Shown here one piece after another: positions 5,384 to 5,546 of a stretch of DNA of 5,546 nucleotides. Below the pieces are notes generated by a model that made no database searches, was not told where the DNA came from, and was given only the letters and a program-made list of their open reading frames with translations. Within the stretch, counting starts at the first letter, position 1. Each line of letters begins with the position of its first letter. The position numbers and the translations under genes are program-made. Source of the stretch: Syntrophaceae bacterium (GTDB lineage: Bacteria; Desulfobacterota; Syntrophorhabdia; Syntrophorhabdales; WCHB1-27). Where the stretch lies: contig PLSJ01000259.1 in the NCBI GenBank assembly GCA_003165115.1, positions 1 through 5,546 on the forward strand. Reading direction: 5' to 3'.

Positions 5384-5546
5384 ATGATATTCACGCCGGC
5401 AGGGGAGATCCGGTCGCGGATCGACAAATTGAGGCCACTCATGGAAAAAAGCCGTCTCGATGCGGCTTTTTTCCATTATAAGATCGATTACTATTACCTT
5501 TCCGGCACCATGCAGGACGCGTTCCTCCTCGTGCCCCTCGAACGCG
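5384..5546 (+). CDS. M24-family (Xaa-Pro aminopeptidase-like) metallopeptidase, 3'-truncated
   Basis: Only the start of the gene is in the window. The peptide begins MIFTPAGEIRSRIDKLRPLM and continues with LDAAFFHYKIDYYYLSGT and then AFLLVPLER. This pattern (RI..L...L, LDA, DYYYLSG, LLVP) is that of the creatinase/prolidase N-terminal domain preceding an M24 catalytic domain, which would lie beyond the window, so activity cannot be judged. The start is uncertain. ATG 5384 fits the family's usual N-terminus as I know it but has no clear ribosome-binding site. ATG 5360, in the same frame, would overlap the hydratase's last 8 bases and suggest translational coupling, but GGAAGG abuts that ATG with no spacer. 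It probably belongs to the neighbourhood rather than the pathway; such proteins occur near acyl-CoA genes without a proven role there. Confidence 0.75.
   Translation, partial: MIFTPAGEIRSRIDKLRPLMEKSRLDAAFFHYKIDYYYLSGTMQDAFLLVPLER
5441..5476. repeat. Perfect 14-bp inverted repeat, terminator-like, inside the peptidase gene
   Basis: ATGGAAAAAAGCCG (5441-5454) and CGGCTTTTTTCCAT (5463-5476) are exact reverse complements around the 8-nt loop TCTCGATG. The six A, GCCG, loop, CGGC, six T arrangement is the form of a bidirectional intrinsic terminator. However, it sits inside a reading frame whose translation across it (MEKSRLDAAFFHY) fits the protein family, about 20 codons from the likely start. 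It may terminate or attenuate transcription coming from the hydratase gene. Confidence 0.75.

Noticed and set aside
4561..5442. Long open frame of 293 codons on the minus strand
   Set aside because: It lies wholly opposite the well-supported hydratase gene, and its translation shows no family pattern. Long antisense frames are common opposite GC-rich genes.

Overview
The window most likely comes from an anaerobic, aromatic-compound-degrading bacterium of the former deltaproteobacterial type (Syntrophus-, Syntrophorhabdus- or Geobacter-like). The evidence is a compact set of genes for the lower part of anaerobic benzoyl-CoA degradation: a 6-hydroxycyclohex-1-ene-1-carbonyl-CoA dehydrogenase (had/bamQ type), the ring-opening 6-oxocyclohex-1-ene-1-carbonyl-CoA hydrolase (oah/bamA), and a cyclohexa-1,5-diene-1-carbonyl-CoA hydratase (dch/bamR type). 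The DNA is moderately GC-rich and base composition looks uniform across the genes. I see no mobile element, tRNA, rRNA or CRISPR array.

Layout. Positions 1-1247 hold the 3' nine-tenths of a phosphoglucosamine mutase (glmM), an unrelated housekeeping gene. Positions 1248-1419 are a non-coding, partly AT-rich gap carrying a near-consensus sigma-70 promoter (TTGACA, 17 bp, TAAAAT). Upstream of it lies an 18-bp perfect palindrome, and one half of that palindrome recurs between the -35 and -10 boxes. A short-chain dehydrogenase/reductase (1420-2172), the alcohol-dehydrogenase-like Had (2224-3333) and BamA (3363-4511) follow in one direction with short gaps and good ribosome-binding sites. A very strong intrinsic terminator (4528-4554) comes next, then the hydratase (4597-5367), and finally the 5' end of an M24 (Xaa-Pro aminopeptidase-like) metallopeptidase that runs off the window.

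How the genes work together. Dearomatised cyclohexa-1,5-diene-1-carbonyl-CoA is hydrated by the dch-type enzyme to 6-hydroxycyclohex-1-ene-1-carbonyl-CoA. Had oxidises that to the 6-oxo compound, and BamA adds water and hydrolytically opens the ring to 3-hydroxypimeloyl-CoA. The SDR could act on a later or parallel hydroxyacyl-CoA intermediate, but its substrate cannot be read from the sequence. No benzoyl-CoA reductase gene is in the window.

The parts most worth a second look are regulatory: the palindrome plus promoter-embedded half-site, the strong terminator that separates bamA from the hydratase, and a terminator-like perfect inverted repeat inside the start of the peptidase gene. I found no evidence for a wholly new system; the core is a known pathway with some unusual details.
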